Of a stretch of 59,912 nt of DNA, positions 1 to 7,267 are shown piece by piece (the stretch's first letter is position 1; each line of letters begins with the position of its first letter). The stretch lies in the NCBI GenBank assembly GCA_043797735.1, contig JAZDPH010000057.1:1-59912 (forward strand), read 5' to 3'. Below the pieces are notes generated by a model that worked only from the letters and a program-made list of their open reading frames with translations, did no database searches and was not told where the DNA came from. Made by a program: the position numbers and the translations under genes. Source of the stretch: BS750m-G77 sp043797735. GTDB taxonomy: Bacteria; Omnitrophota; Gorgyraeia; Gygaellales; Profunditerraquicolaceae.

Positions 1-16
1 TCTATAACCAACTTTT

Positions 17-110
17 GTCATTGCGAGCGACCGCAGGGAGCGAAGCAATCCCAAACTTATCGACGAGATTGCTTCGTCAGCCGTCTTCGACGGCTTCCTC
101 GCAATGACGG
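17..110. repeat. REP-like palindromic element, copy a
   Basis: Imperfect palindrome bounded by GTCATTGCGAG and CTCGCAATGAC, with inner GAAGCAATC/GATTGCTTC arms and a second small hairpin (GCCGTCTTCGACGGC). It lies downstream of the first gene. Copy c near 16.4 kb is almost identical. The same family occurs throughout the window, including inside the giant reading frame. Confidence 0.85.
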
Positions 111-164
111 ATAATGGTATTGCGACACAGTCTGAATGACAATGTTTCAGTAATCTCCCAATGG

Positions 165-878
165 TTATTTGCGCAAAGTGCGCTCTTTCAATAAAAGGGT
201 ATAGCCCAGCCCTCCGGCGCCCTTTATTTTAAGGGGCAGCCGTAACTTATCTTTGCTGATCCAGATATCGAATTTATAAGGGTCGCTGGTAAAGTGATAG
301 GCCTGGAATTTCCCTGCCGGGACCTCAATCTCCTCCTCGGAAATTAACTTTACCGTAAACTTCTGCGGAAAGCAAAATACCATGCTCCAGCCGATATAAA
401 GCTCTTTTATGCTGCGCAGGTAAAAAGGAAGGATTACGGCATTGTAAATAGGCCCGCCTGCCTTAAGGATCTGTTCCTGGGCTCCCTTACCTTTTAATTT
501 CCTTATTATAATAGAAAAGTTATCCTGGTCATATTCCTCAACGATATTTTCCTTTAGCGGCCACATAGAGATATCGCGCTCCACCCTTAAGGGCAAGAGG
601 CTCTCCGGAGAACTGTAAATAGTCTCGGTATCCTTAAAATTTAAGACCTGCGTAGTAAAAGTAGCCAATTTCATCTTCTTGCCCAGGAAGTTAACTATGC
701 CCAAATCATTATACTCCGCGCTCCCGGCCGGTTTTATCTGGTAAACAATTCTTTCTCCGCTGAAGTCTTCGCCGTTAATATTTTCTGCCGGGCCCCTGAT
801 TTTGCGCCAGGGCCAGAAATAAACCGCCGTTAAAACGGCTGTAAAAACCAGCGCGCAGATTAAGATCTTTTTTATCAT
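165..878 (-). CDS. DUF3108-like membrane-anchored or exported protein
   Basis: The protein has an N-terminal hydrophobic segment (about residues 3-22, ending before WPW) and an extracytoplasmic beta-rich body. The segment VPAGKFQAYHF followed by IWISKDKLRLPLKIK resembles the DUF3108 family of periplasmic proteins, where a similar 'aGkf...iWis.d..rlPl.i' pattern recurs. The frame is open to 929, but the ATG at 878 puts MIKK directly before the hydrophobic stretch, so it is the likelier start. Function is unknown; an envelope role is inferred from the signal anchor. Confidence 0.6.
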   Translation of the reverse strand: MIKKILICALVFTAVLTAVYFWPWRKIRGPAENINGEDFSGERIVYQIKPAGSAEYNDLGIVNFLGKKMKLATFTTQVLNFKDTETIYSSPESLLPLRVERDISMWPLKENIVEEYDQDNFSIIIRKLKGKGAQEQILKAGGPIYNAVILPFYLRSIKELYIGWSMVFCFPQKFTVKLISEEEIEVPAGKFQAYHFTSDPYKFDIWISKDKLRLPLKIKGAGGLGYTLLLKERTLRK

Positions 879-899
879 GTTTTTTATTTTGACCCCTGA

Positions 900-985
900 A
901 AAACTATTATTTTGCACGAATTTCCACAAATAGAAACCGAATTCTCACGAATTTATTCGTGCCAATTCGACAAAAATTCGTGTAT
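900..985. repeat. Intergenic iterated-word repeat (CGAATT/ATTCGTG)
   Basis: The gap between the DUF3108-like and DUF2062 genes is made of degenerate iterations of CACGAATT and its complement AATTCGTG, able to fold into an imperfect hairpin. It is one of several intergenic regions in the window built from a short repeated word, with a different word each time. Confidence 0.5.
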
Positions 986-992
986 ATTTGTG

Positions 993-1448
993 TTAGAAAG
1001 ACTTTTTCAATGCTCTCTTATTATCCCTGCGCTTCCATTTTAAAAAAGACAAGGTAATAAAATAAAAGGCCATCGCGCAGGCCAGGCCCAGAACAACGCT
1101 CCCTACAAAGAGGGGATAATAGAAACTAAATATGTTGTGGCGGTTAAAGCTCTTAAACATCTGCCAGTTCATTACCGGATAGCCGCCGTTTAATAAGAGC
1201 CTTCCGATGCTGTAGCCGGCCCAGGTGATAAGGGGCAAGGTCGGCGGAAGAGAGATGTTGGTGCCCACGACTATGGCGATCTTATTGGCCCGGGGGATCA
1301 TCAGCGCAAAGAGGACCACTAACAAGGTATGAAATCCGTATAGCGGAAGGATAGCGATAAAGACCCCGAGGGATACGCCGAGGGCGATATCATGAGGCGT
1401 GGTATTACTCTTTAATAAATGCAGTATGCGCTCTTTTAATTTTTTCAT
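993..1448 (-). CDS. DUF2062 family membrane protein
   Basis: A protein of 151 residues. The segment from about residue 17 (TPHDIALGVSLGVFIAILP) through the glycine/proline-rich GTNISLPPTLPLITWAGYSIG matches the DUF2062 pattern of a small integral membrane domain, and a further hydrophobic helix lies near residues 110-135. DUF2062 proteins have no firmly assigned reaction; some sit beside glycosyltransferase or lipid-A-type genes. The start overlaps the stop of the upstream lipoprotein gene by ATGA, suggesting translational coupling. Confidence 0.75.
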   Translation of the reverse strand: MKKLKERILHLLKSNTTPHDIALGVSLGVFIAILPLYGFHTLLVVLFALMIPRANKIAIVVGTNISLPPTLPLITWAGYSIGRLLLNGGYPVMNWQMFKSFNRHNIFSFYYPLFVGSVVLGLACAMAFYFITLSFLKWKRRDNKRALKKSF

Positions 1449-1864
1449 CGGGGGGATTCTTTTTCCTGCTCGGACAGCGGGGCAGGCTTTATCTCCCAGG
1501 AGGCCAGGCTATCCTTATTATCAAGATAAAGATAAATCATATCCGAAGAAAAATACTCGGTAGGATGGCGGTAAATAAGAACTTCTCCTGCCGCGGGGCC
1601 GCCCTCTTTGGCGCGGAAAAATACCGGTTCGCCATAATACGAGATGATCTCCTGCCTGCCGGCGCCTTCTTTTAAGCGCCCATCCTTTAAATCCGCTTCT
1701 AATTTCTTATAGAGGCGCTCTTTTTGCTTTAGATGCTTGCCCATCCGGGCGCGGTTACCCCCCAGGTTCTCTAAGTTCGCCAGCGGCTCATAGCCGGGGA
1801 GAAGAGCGCAGCCCTGTAAAACAAAGATTAAGAAACAAATACTTATCAGCGCCTTGAGCTTCAT
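1445..1864 (-). CDS. Small predicted lipoprotein
   Basis: A protein of 139 residues with a type II signal peptide: a short positive N-terminus, a hydrophobic core and the lipobox LQGC at about residues 16-19. The mature part is charged and has a helical segment (MGKHLKQKERLYKKLEADLK), followed by a small domain with the phrase EIISYYGEPVFF, reminiscent of small SmpA/BamE-like lipoproteins, though I would not assign it to that family. It overlaps the DUF2062 gene by four bases. Confidence 0.65.
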   Translation of the reverse strand: MKLKALISICFLIFVLQGCALLPGYEPLANLENLGGNRARMGKHLKQKERLYKKLEADLKDGRLKEGAGRQEIISYYGEPVFFRAKEGGPAAGEVLIYRHPTEYFSSDMIYLYLDNKDSLASWEIKPAPLSEQEKESPR

Positions 1865-1874
1865 CTTATAGATA

Positions 1875-2055
1875 ATTGAGCAGTGTGCACATAATTCCTT
1901 CAGGCCTTGCGTCTTACGGCTAGGGTTACGATGCCCGTTTCGGTTGTCGGTTATGGTTACGGCTAAAAATTGTCTTAACCGAATACCTTAGCCGATAGAC
2001 GATACGGGCTTCGTAGCCGTAACCGAATACCGTAACCCAATTATGCACACCCCTC
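1875..2055. repeat. Intergenic inverted repeat built from GGTTACGG-type words
   Basis: The spacer is bounded by TGTGCACATAA and TTATGCACAC in inverted orientation. It is filled with degenerate copies of ACGGTTACGG/CCGTAACCG, with further inverted pairs such as ATGGTTACGGCT and AGCCGTAACCGAA. It could fold into a long imperfect hairpin. I see no gene in it. Confidence 0.55.
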
Positions 2056-2061
2056 AGATAA

Positions 2062-2454
2062 TTAAGCCAGGGCTTTATTTATGGCTTCCAGGATGGCGTC
2101 TTTGGTAACGGGCTTTGCCAGGACATAGTGCTTGCCGCATTTCTCGCTGGTGGCAATCTCTTCCTTGGTAACAACTCCCGTTAGAAATATTATGGGGATA
2201 CTGGCTGTGGAGGGGGTTTGTGAAAGTTCTCCGGCTATGTCATCGCCTGTTTTGTCGGGGAGAAGGATATCTAAAATTATCAGGTCCGGAATCTCTTGTT
2301 TGGCTAGCTCTAAGGCTTCTACGCCTCTGCCGGTAGAGATAACCTCAAATTCAGCGCGTTCAAGTATATTAGAAAGACGCTCTAATACCTCTGGTTCGTC
2401 GTCTACTATCAATATCTTTTTTTTAGACTCTGCCATCACCTGCCACGATATCAC
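2062..2454 (-). CDS. Single-domain response regulator (CheY-like receiver)
   Basis: A stand-alone receiver domain. ILIVDDEP gives the acidic pair; LIILDILLPD holds the phosphoacceptor aspartate in the third strand; FLTG provides the conserved Thr and LAKPVT the conserved Lys-Pro. There is no output domain. The first start is GTG at 2454, but GTG and ATG also follow at 2439 and 2436; starting at 2436 gives MAESKKK. No histidine kinase lies nearby, so the partner is unknown. The gene is separated by a REP-like element from the GAF-ANTAR gene. Confidence 0.85.
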   Translation of the reverse strand: MISWQVMAESKKKILIVDDEPEVLERLSNILERAEFEVISTGRGVEALELAKQEIPDLIILDILLPDKTGDDIAGELSQTPSTASIPIIFLTGVVTKEEIATSEKCGKHYVLAKPVTKDAILEAINKALA

Positions 2455-2491
2455 CGATTATTTTGGCTGTCAAGCAATTTATTGGTGGAGT

Positions 2492-2575
2492 TCGTCATTG
2501 CGAGGAGGGCGAAGCCCGACGAAGCAATCTCAAAAAAAGAGATTGCTTCGCTCCCTTCGGTCGCTCGCAATGACA
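2492..2575. repeat. REP-like palindromic element, copy b
   Basis: A palindrome bounded by GTCATTGCGAG and CTCGCAATGAC with the central pair GAAGCAATCTC/GAGATTGCTTC. It fills the gap between the response regulator and the GAF-ANTAR gene and could act as a transcript-end hairpin. Confidence 0.85.
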
Positions 2576-2592
2576 ATTCCGTAAGAAATCTC

Positions 2593-3306
2593 CTATTTCC
2601 TTATATCCCTGGCTAAAATGATCGCTTCGGCAACTTCGCGCATGGCCTTTCGTTTATCCATGCTCTGTTTTTGGATCAGGCGGTATGCCTCAGAAGGCAA
2701 TATGTTTGCCTCCTGCGAAAGGATATCTTTTGCCCGCTCGATAAGTTTGCGGGTAGTCAATGCCTCCTCAGCGCTCCTGGCCCTCAAATCCAGTTCCGCA
2801 TTGAGAATGGCAATCGCCGCCTGGTTGGCAAGGGCAGCCAGCAGGCCCAACTCATGCCTTGTGAATTTATGCCTCTTGGAAGTATAACAGTTCAGCACGC
2901 CGATTACCCGCCCCTTTACGCTCATCGGGACGCTGGCCAAGGAGCAAAGCCTCTCTTTCTTTGCGATATCCCTGCTTAGGTAACGGGGATCTTGCCTGAC
3001 ATCGTCAATGCATATCGCTTTATTGCCGCGGGCAACCTCGCCGGCAATGCCTTCGCCCAGCTTGATATTCGGTTTTTTATTATACCGTTCGGAGATAGAC
3101 TGCGTCGCCCGCACCACCAGCTCCTTTGCGTCGGCATCCAGGAGCATCAGCGATGAAATCTTGGAGTTCATTATCTCGGCGGTAACCTGCACGATTAAAC
3201 GCAGGAGTTCATCCAGATACAAACCGGAGGTAATCAGGCCGGCGATCTTTGAAAGCGCCTCAATCTGCTTCAGGTAAAGCTTATATCCCTTCTTTGACTT
3301 CGGCAT
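2593..3306 (-). CDS. GAF-ANTAR domain protein (predicted RNA-binding antiterminator)
   Basis: A protein of 237 residues. Residues about 30-175 form a GAF sensor domain (SSLMLLDADAKELVVRA, LGEGIAGEVA, LASVPMSVKGRVIGVLNCY). The C-terminal ~55 residues (TTRKLIERAKDILSQ through MREVAEAII) match the ANTAR three-helix RNA-binding domain. ANTAR proteins bind paired hairpins in leaders and prevent termination, often for nitrogen genes. The start lies 6 bases after the glnA stop, so the two are co-transcribed, and control of nitrogen assimilation is inferred. The GAF ligand is unknown. Confidence 0.85.
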   Translation of the reverse strand: MPKSKKGYKLYLKQIEALSKIAGLITSGLYLDELLRLIVQVTAEIMNSKISSLMLLDADAKELVVRATQSISERYNKKPNIKLGEGIAGEVARGNKAICIDDVRQDPRYLSRDIAKKERLCSLASVPMSVKGRVIGVLNCYTSKRHKFTRHELGLLAALANQAAIAILNAELDLRARSAEEALTTRKLIERAKDILSQEANILPSEAYRLIQKQSMDKRKAMREVAEAIILARDIRK

Positions 3307-3312
3307 AAATCA

Positions 3313-4641
3313 CTATAATATAGGCAGATATTTATCTATCTCGTATTGGGTGACCTGCGCCTTGTATTCATCCCATTCCAGTTTCTTATTGCGGATGAAA
3401 AAATTAAAAAGCTCATCCCCCAGCGCCTTTTTGACCAGCTCCGACTTCTCGGTTACCTTTATTGCCTCCAATAGATCCTCCGGCAGAGAATTAATCTTGG
3501 CGCGCGCCCTCTCCTCGTCCGTCATCCTATAGATATTATCGTTTGCCGGCTCCGGCAGGCCGTAGCGCTTCTCTATGCCCTCTAAGCCCGCCGCCAGCAT
3601 CACTGAAAACGCTAAATACGGATTACAGGCCGGATCCGGCGCCCGGTATTCAACGCGCGTGGACTTCTCTTTGCCGGGTTTATACATCGGAACCCTTATT
3701 AGGGCCGAGCGGTTCATCTGGGCCCAGCAGATATAAACCGGGGCCTCATAACCGGGGACAAGGCGCTTGTAGGAGTTAACCCATTGATTAGTAACCGATG
3801 TTATCTCGCAGGCATGCTTCAATAATCCGGCGATAAATTGCCTGGCAACTTTTGAAAGATGGTATTTTTCTTTCTTTTCAAAGAAAGCGTTTCTCTTCCC
3901 CTTGAATAACGACTGGTGCGTGTGCATCCCGGAGCCGTTTATCCCGTATACCGGTTTGGGCATAAAAGTAGCATGCAGCCCTTTGCCCTGGGCAATTTCT
4001 TTGGCCACCAGCCGATAGGTCATCACATGGTCGGCCATGGAAAGCGCGTCGGCATAGCGTAAATCTATCTCGTGCTGGCTGGAGGCGACCTCATGATGGC
4101 TGTATTCCACCACAATCCCCAGGCCTTCCAGGGCGCTGACGGTTTCGTTGCGCACATTCTGGGCGACATCCAGCGGGGTTAAGTCAAAATAACCCCCCTT
4201 ATCCAGTACAATGGTATTCTTGGGGTTATTAAAATAAAAATATTCCAGTTCCGGCCCCACGTAATAAGTAAAACCCATTTTCTTTGCGCGCTGGAGGTTT
4301 TTCTTCAGCACATAGCGCGGGTCAGCCGCAAAGGGTTTTCCGTCGGGCATATAAATATCGCAGAACATCCTTGCCACCGGCTGATCCTTTGATTCCCACG
4401 GCAGTATGGCAAATGTCTCCGGGTCAGGCCGGGCAATCATATCCGATTCTTCGATACGGGCAAAGCCCTCGATGGAGGAGCCGTCAAAACCCATCCCGTC
4501 GCCTATCGCCCGCGGCAGCTCATCCACGGTTATGGTAAAGCCCTTCAATAACCCTAAGACGTCGGTAAACCACAGGCGGATATACCTTACCTTGTGCTTC
4601 TTCACCAACTTTATTACATCGGATTTTGTTTTGGGTTTCAT
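3313..4641 (-). CDS. glnA: Glutamine synthetase type I
   Basis: Forms glutamine from glutamate, ammonia and ATP in the cytoplasm. Type I signatures are present: FDGSSIEGFARIEESDM, the ATP/metal loop GSGMHTHQSLF, NRSALIRVP and EYRAPDPACNPYLAF. The start chosen is the ATG at 4641 (442 residues) because AAGGAG lies 8 bases upstream (4649-4654); the frame itself is open 24 bases further. The region where E. coli carries the adenylylated tyrosine reads NIYRMTDEERA, as in the GSI-alpha type, so adenylylation is not expected. The GAF-ANTAR gene follows at 6 bases. The leader contains a two-hairpin element (4661-4765). Confidence 0.95.
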   Translation of the reverse strand: MKPKTKSDVIKLVKKHKVRYIRLWFTDVLGLLKGFTITVDELPRAIGDGMGFDGSSIEGFARIEESDMIARPDPETFAILPWESKDQPVARMFCDIYMPDGKPFAADPRYVLKKNLQRAKKMGFTYYVGPELEYFYFNNPKNTIVLDKGGYFDLTPLDVAQNVRNETVSALEGLGIVVEYSHHEVASSQHEIDLRYADALSMADHVMTYRLVAKEIAQGKGLHATFMPKPVYGINGSGMHTHQSLFKGKRNAFFEKKEKYHLSKVARQFIAGLLKHACEITSVTNQWVNSYKRLVPGYEAPVYICWAQMNRSALIRVPMYKPGKEKSTRVEYRAPDPACNPYLAFSVMLAAGLEGIEKRYGLPEPANDNIYRMTDEERARAKINSLPEDLLEAIKVTEKSELVKKALGDELFNFFIRNKKLEWDEYKAQVTQYEIDKYLPIL

Positions 4642-4660
4642 AATTTCACTCCTTAAATGA

Positions 4661-4765
4661 CCCACGCCTCATAAGATGTGCTAAAATTCTGTTCCATAAT
4701 TTTAGCACATTCGGCGGGGTAAGTTCGGCCAACGACTTAGCTTCACTCATCGTTCGCTAAGTCGT
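4661..4765 (-). other. Two-hairpin composite element, copy A (glnA leader)
   Basis: On the minus strand, a first hairpin (ACGACTTAGC/GCTAAGTCGT, 4756-4765 and 4732-4741) is followed by CCGCCGAATGTGC, a perfect 12-bp stem TGTGCTAAAATT/AATTTTAGCACA (4698-4709 and 4677-4688), and TTATGAGGCG. Copy B at 23.5 kb has the same order and outer bases, but two base pairs of the inner stem differ with compensation (TA/TA here, CG/CG there). It lies in sense orientation between the aminotransferase stop and the glnA start. Confidence 0.65.
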
Positions 4766-5917
4766 GGCCTCACTTATAAATCTCGCTATTCTCAAAAACG
4801 CCTCCTTCAGGTCCTGATAACTGGAGGCATAAGATATGCGGATATAATCGCTAAATTGACTTCCGAAGGCGCTGCCCGGGACAACCGCGACCTTTTCCTT
4901 CTTAAGCAGCCTCTCTGCAAACTTAACGCAGTCAAGCCCTGTCTTTTTTATGCAGGGGAATACGTAAAATGCCCCGTCGGGCCTGACGCATTCAAGCCCC
5001 AGCTTCTCCAGTTCCTGCAGGACGAACTCCCTGCGCCTTCTATATTCCCTCTTCATCTCTTCCACCGGTTTCCCCCCCGAATGCAGCGCTTCGCATGCGG
5101 CCATCTGGGAGGTTATCGCTACGCACATAATCGTATATTGATGGATTTTAGTCATCGCCGCGATAATTTGCTTTGGCCCGCAGGCAAACCCCACGCGCCA
5201 TCCGGTCATCGCATACGATTTGGAAAAACCGTTAAGATAAACCGTATTTTCTTTTGCCCCGCCCAGAGTGGAAAAAGGCGTATGCTCAAAATCATAAGTA
5301 AGGTCCCCATAAATTTCGTCGGAGATACAGAGTACCTTACGCCTGGCGAGGGCCTTCTTTAATTCTGTAAGTTCTTTCCTGGTATAAGATATGCCTGTGG
5401 GATTTGCGGGGTAATTCAGGATCAGCGCCTTTGTGCCTCCGGTGATATTCTTCTCCAAATTATCCGGCGTAAGCTTAAAACCGTCTTTACCCGTTTGGAT
5501 ATATACCGGTTTAGCCCCTGCCAGCTCCGCAACCGGGCCGTAGGAGACATAACCCGGCTGGGGGACAAGGATTTTATCCTGCGGGTTTACTATCGCGCGC
5601 AGGCAGAGGTCCAGCGCCTCGCTTACCCCCACGGTAACGAGAATCTCTTCATCCGGGCAGTAATCCAGGCCGTATCTATTCTTTAAAAAACGGCTTATCC
5701 CTAAGCGCAGTTTATAAAGGCCTTTATTGGAGGTATAAGATGTAAACCCCTGCTCTAAAGAATAGATTCCCGCCTCGCGGATGGGCCAGGGAGTTACAAA
5801 ATCCGGCTCCCCTACCCCTAAAGAGATAACATCCTCCATGCCGAGCACCAAATCAAAGAATGCCCGAATGCCGGAGGGCTGCATCTGTTGGACTTTATTA
5901 GAAATAATATTATTCAT
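4757..5917 (-). CDS. Class I/II PLP-dependent aminotransferase
   Basis: A 386-residue fold-type I aminotransferase. The PLP lysine lies in NGFSKSYAMTGWR, and other family marks are ISLGVGEPDF, TSYTSNKGLYKLR, LNYPANPTG (cofactor-contacting Asn) and SDEIYGDLTYD. Length and signatures fit the aspartate/aromatic/alanine aminotransferase subgroup. The substrate cannot be fixed from sequence, although the Lrp/AsnC gene immediately upstream is a familiar partner, as in Bacillus yugG-yugH. The reaction moves an amino group to a 2-oxo acid in the cytoplasm. The 3' end overlaps the first hairpin of the glnA leader element. Confidence 0.9.
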   Translation of the reverse strand: MNNIISNKVQQMQPSGIRAFFDLVLGMEDVISLGVGEPDFVTPWPIREAGIYSLEQGFTSYTSNKGLYKLRLGISRFLKNRYGLDYCPDEEILVTVGVSEALDLCLRAIVNPQDKILVPQPGYVSYGPVAELAGAKPVYIQTGKDGFKLTPDNLEKNITGGTKALILNYPANPTGISYTRKELTELKKALARRKVLCISDEIYGDLTYDFEHTPFSTLGGAKENTVYLNGFSKSYAMTGWRVGFACGPKQIIAAMTKIHQYTIMCVAITSQMAACEALHSGGKPVEEMKREYRRRREFVLQELEKLGLECVRPDGAFYVFPCIKKTGLDCVKFAERLLKKEKVAVVPGSAFGSQFSDYIRISYASSYQDLKEAFLRIARFISEATT

Positions 5918-5928
5918 AATATAAAAAG

Positions 5929-5993
5929 GTTGAGGATAAGGATAAGGTTTAGGTTAAGGTTTAGCAAACTTATCCTTAACCTTATCCTCAACC
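5929..5993. repeat. Intergenic hairpin of AAGG/TTAGG words
   Basis: A 14-bp perfect inverted repeat (GGTTGAGGATAAGG at 5929-5942 and CCTTATCCTCAACC at 5980-5993) encloses degenerate GGTTAAGG iterations. It occupies the gap between the Lrp/AsnC stop and the aminotransferase start. A similar element with related words lies at 22.2 kb. Confidence 0.65.
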
Positions 5994-6000
5994 TTAACCT

Positions 6001-6486
6001 TTAATACGATATAGCTATCCTCTTCTGCTCTTTTCTGTGCCTCAAAATAACCCCGTCTTCCTTGTATTTTTTTAATAAAATATGCGTTACCGTTCCGCGC
6101 ACGTTCTCCAGGCAGGCAAGTTTCTCCGTCACGAAGTTGGAGACCGCGTTGATATTTTTGCCCTCTACCACCACCAGCAGGTCGTAGGCCCCGGAAATCA
6201 GGTAACAGCTGGTAACCTCCGGAAAGGAATATATGCGTTCGGCGATTTTATCGAAACCGACGTCCTTTTGAGGGATGATATTTACCTCTATTAACGCCCG
6301 CACGCCCGAATCCTCTTCCCTTATTAAATCCCTGTTAATTACCGCCTTATATTTAAGTATGGCGCCCTGTTTCTCGTATCTTTTTATTGCCGACCTTACC
6401 TCACCGGGTTTCTTCTTGAGCATCCTGGCAATCTCTTCCGGAGTAGCGCGCGCGTCTTTTTCCAGTATCTCCAGTATCTCATCCAT
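6001..6486 (-). CDS. Lrp/AsnC family transcriptional regulator
   Basis: An N-terminal winged HTH (about residues 1-55: ILEKDARATPEEIARMLKK, VRSAIKRYEKQGAI) is followed by a RAM/ligand-binding domain (ALIEVNI, FPEVTSCYLISGAYDLLVVVEG). Such proteins bind amino acids and control nearby amino-acid genes. The ATG at 6486 is chosen over the one at 6498 because an ideal GGAGGT (6491-6496) lies 4 bases upstream of it. The aminotransferase gene follows in the same direction, so it is the probable target; this is inferred from context. Confidence 0.9.
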   Translation of the reverse strand: MDEILEILEKDARATPEEIARMLKKKPGEVRSAIKRYEKQGAILKYKAVINRDLIREEDSGVRALIEVNIIPQKDVGFDKIAERIYSFPEVTSCYLISGAYDLLVVVEGKNINAVSNFVTEKLACLENVRGTVTHILLKKYKEDGVILRHRKEQKRIAISY

Positions 6487-6502
6487 TTTTACCTCCATTT
6501 AT

Positions 6503-7219
6503 TTAAGCCGGGCAGATTTGCGGGCCTTTGCGTTTATGTTCACTCTGCCTGATTGCCTTCTTTACCATTTCAACTTTTTTTCTGGCAGAGGCCTGCCTTT
6601 TCTTCTTATCAATCCTCTCTAAGATATCGTCTAACTCCTTATAAGTTATGCCCATCTCCCCTTCATCGGTCTGGCCAGGCCAGAGGCCTGCGCTGGGGGC
6701 TTTTTCTATAATCTGACAAGGGAGATTAAGCTGCTGCGCAAGTTTTTTTACATCTTTTTTTAACAAGCCGCCCAAAGGCAGGATGTCTACTCCTCCGTCG
6801 CCGTATTTGGAAAAATACCCCATCATCAACTCCGACTTGTTGCCTGTGCCGCAGACCAGATAATTAAGCTTATTGGCGAAATAATACAGGGCGATCATGC
6901 GCAGGCGCGGTTTAAGGTTGTGGACAGAGAGGCCCTCTGCCTTAGGCAGGATTTTAATTAAATTGTCGTAAATGGGCCCCAGATCTACTGTTTTGGCTCT
7001 GATTTTGAGTTTTCTGGCAACTGTTTCGGCATCCTTTAAGTCGCGGCTGTGGCTGTGGCAGGGTAAAATCAGGCTCAGGAGCCTGTTTTTTCCCAGCGCC
7101 TCCTTTGCCAGGGCGGCAGTTACCGAAGAATCCAGGCCCCCGGAAAGCCCCATCACAACACCCTTTGCCCCGGACTGTTTAACCTGAACCCTAATCCATC
7201 GGACAATTCTTTTTCTCAT
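6503..7219 (-). CDS. nadE: NAD synthetase, ammonia-dependent type
   Basis: A 238-residue member of the adenine-nucleotide alpha-hydrolase-like fold. The PP-loop is GLSGGLDSS near residue 24. The NAD synthetase signatures CGTGNKSELMMGYFSKYGDGGVD and LGGLLKKDVKKLAQQL follow, then PSAGLWPGQTDEGEMG. It amidates deamido-NAD with ATP and ammonia. There is no nitrilase/glutaminase domain, so free ammonia or an unlinked donor is expected. The stop lies 16 bases from the Lrp/AsnC start. The C-terminus is rich in Lys/Arg. Confidence 0.95.
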   Translation of the reverse strand: MRKRIVRWIRVQVKQSGAKGVVMGLSGGLDSSVTAALAKEALGKNRLLSLILPCHSHSRDLKDAETVARKLKIRAKTVDLGPIYDNLIKILPKAEGLSVHNLKPRLRMIALYYFANKLNYLVCGTGNKSELMMGYFSKYGDGGVDILPLGGLLKKDVKKLAQQLNLPCQIIEKAPSAGLWPGQTDEGEMGITYKELDDILERIDKKKRQASARKKVEMVKKAIRQSEHKRKGPQICPA

Positions 7220-7267
7220 CAGAAAAGTTATTAAAAATTGCTGTTTTTATAATATCACATTTCCCTT

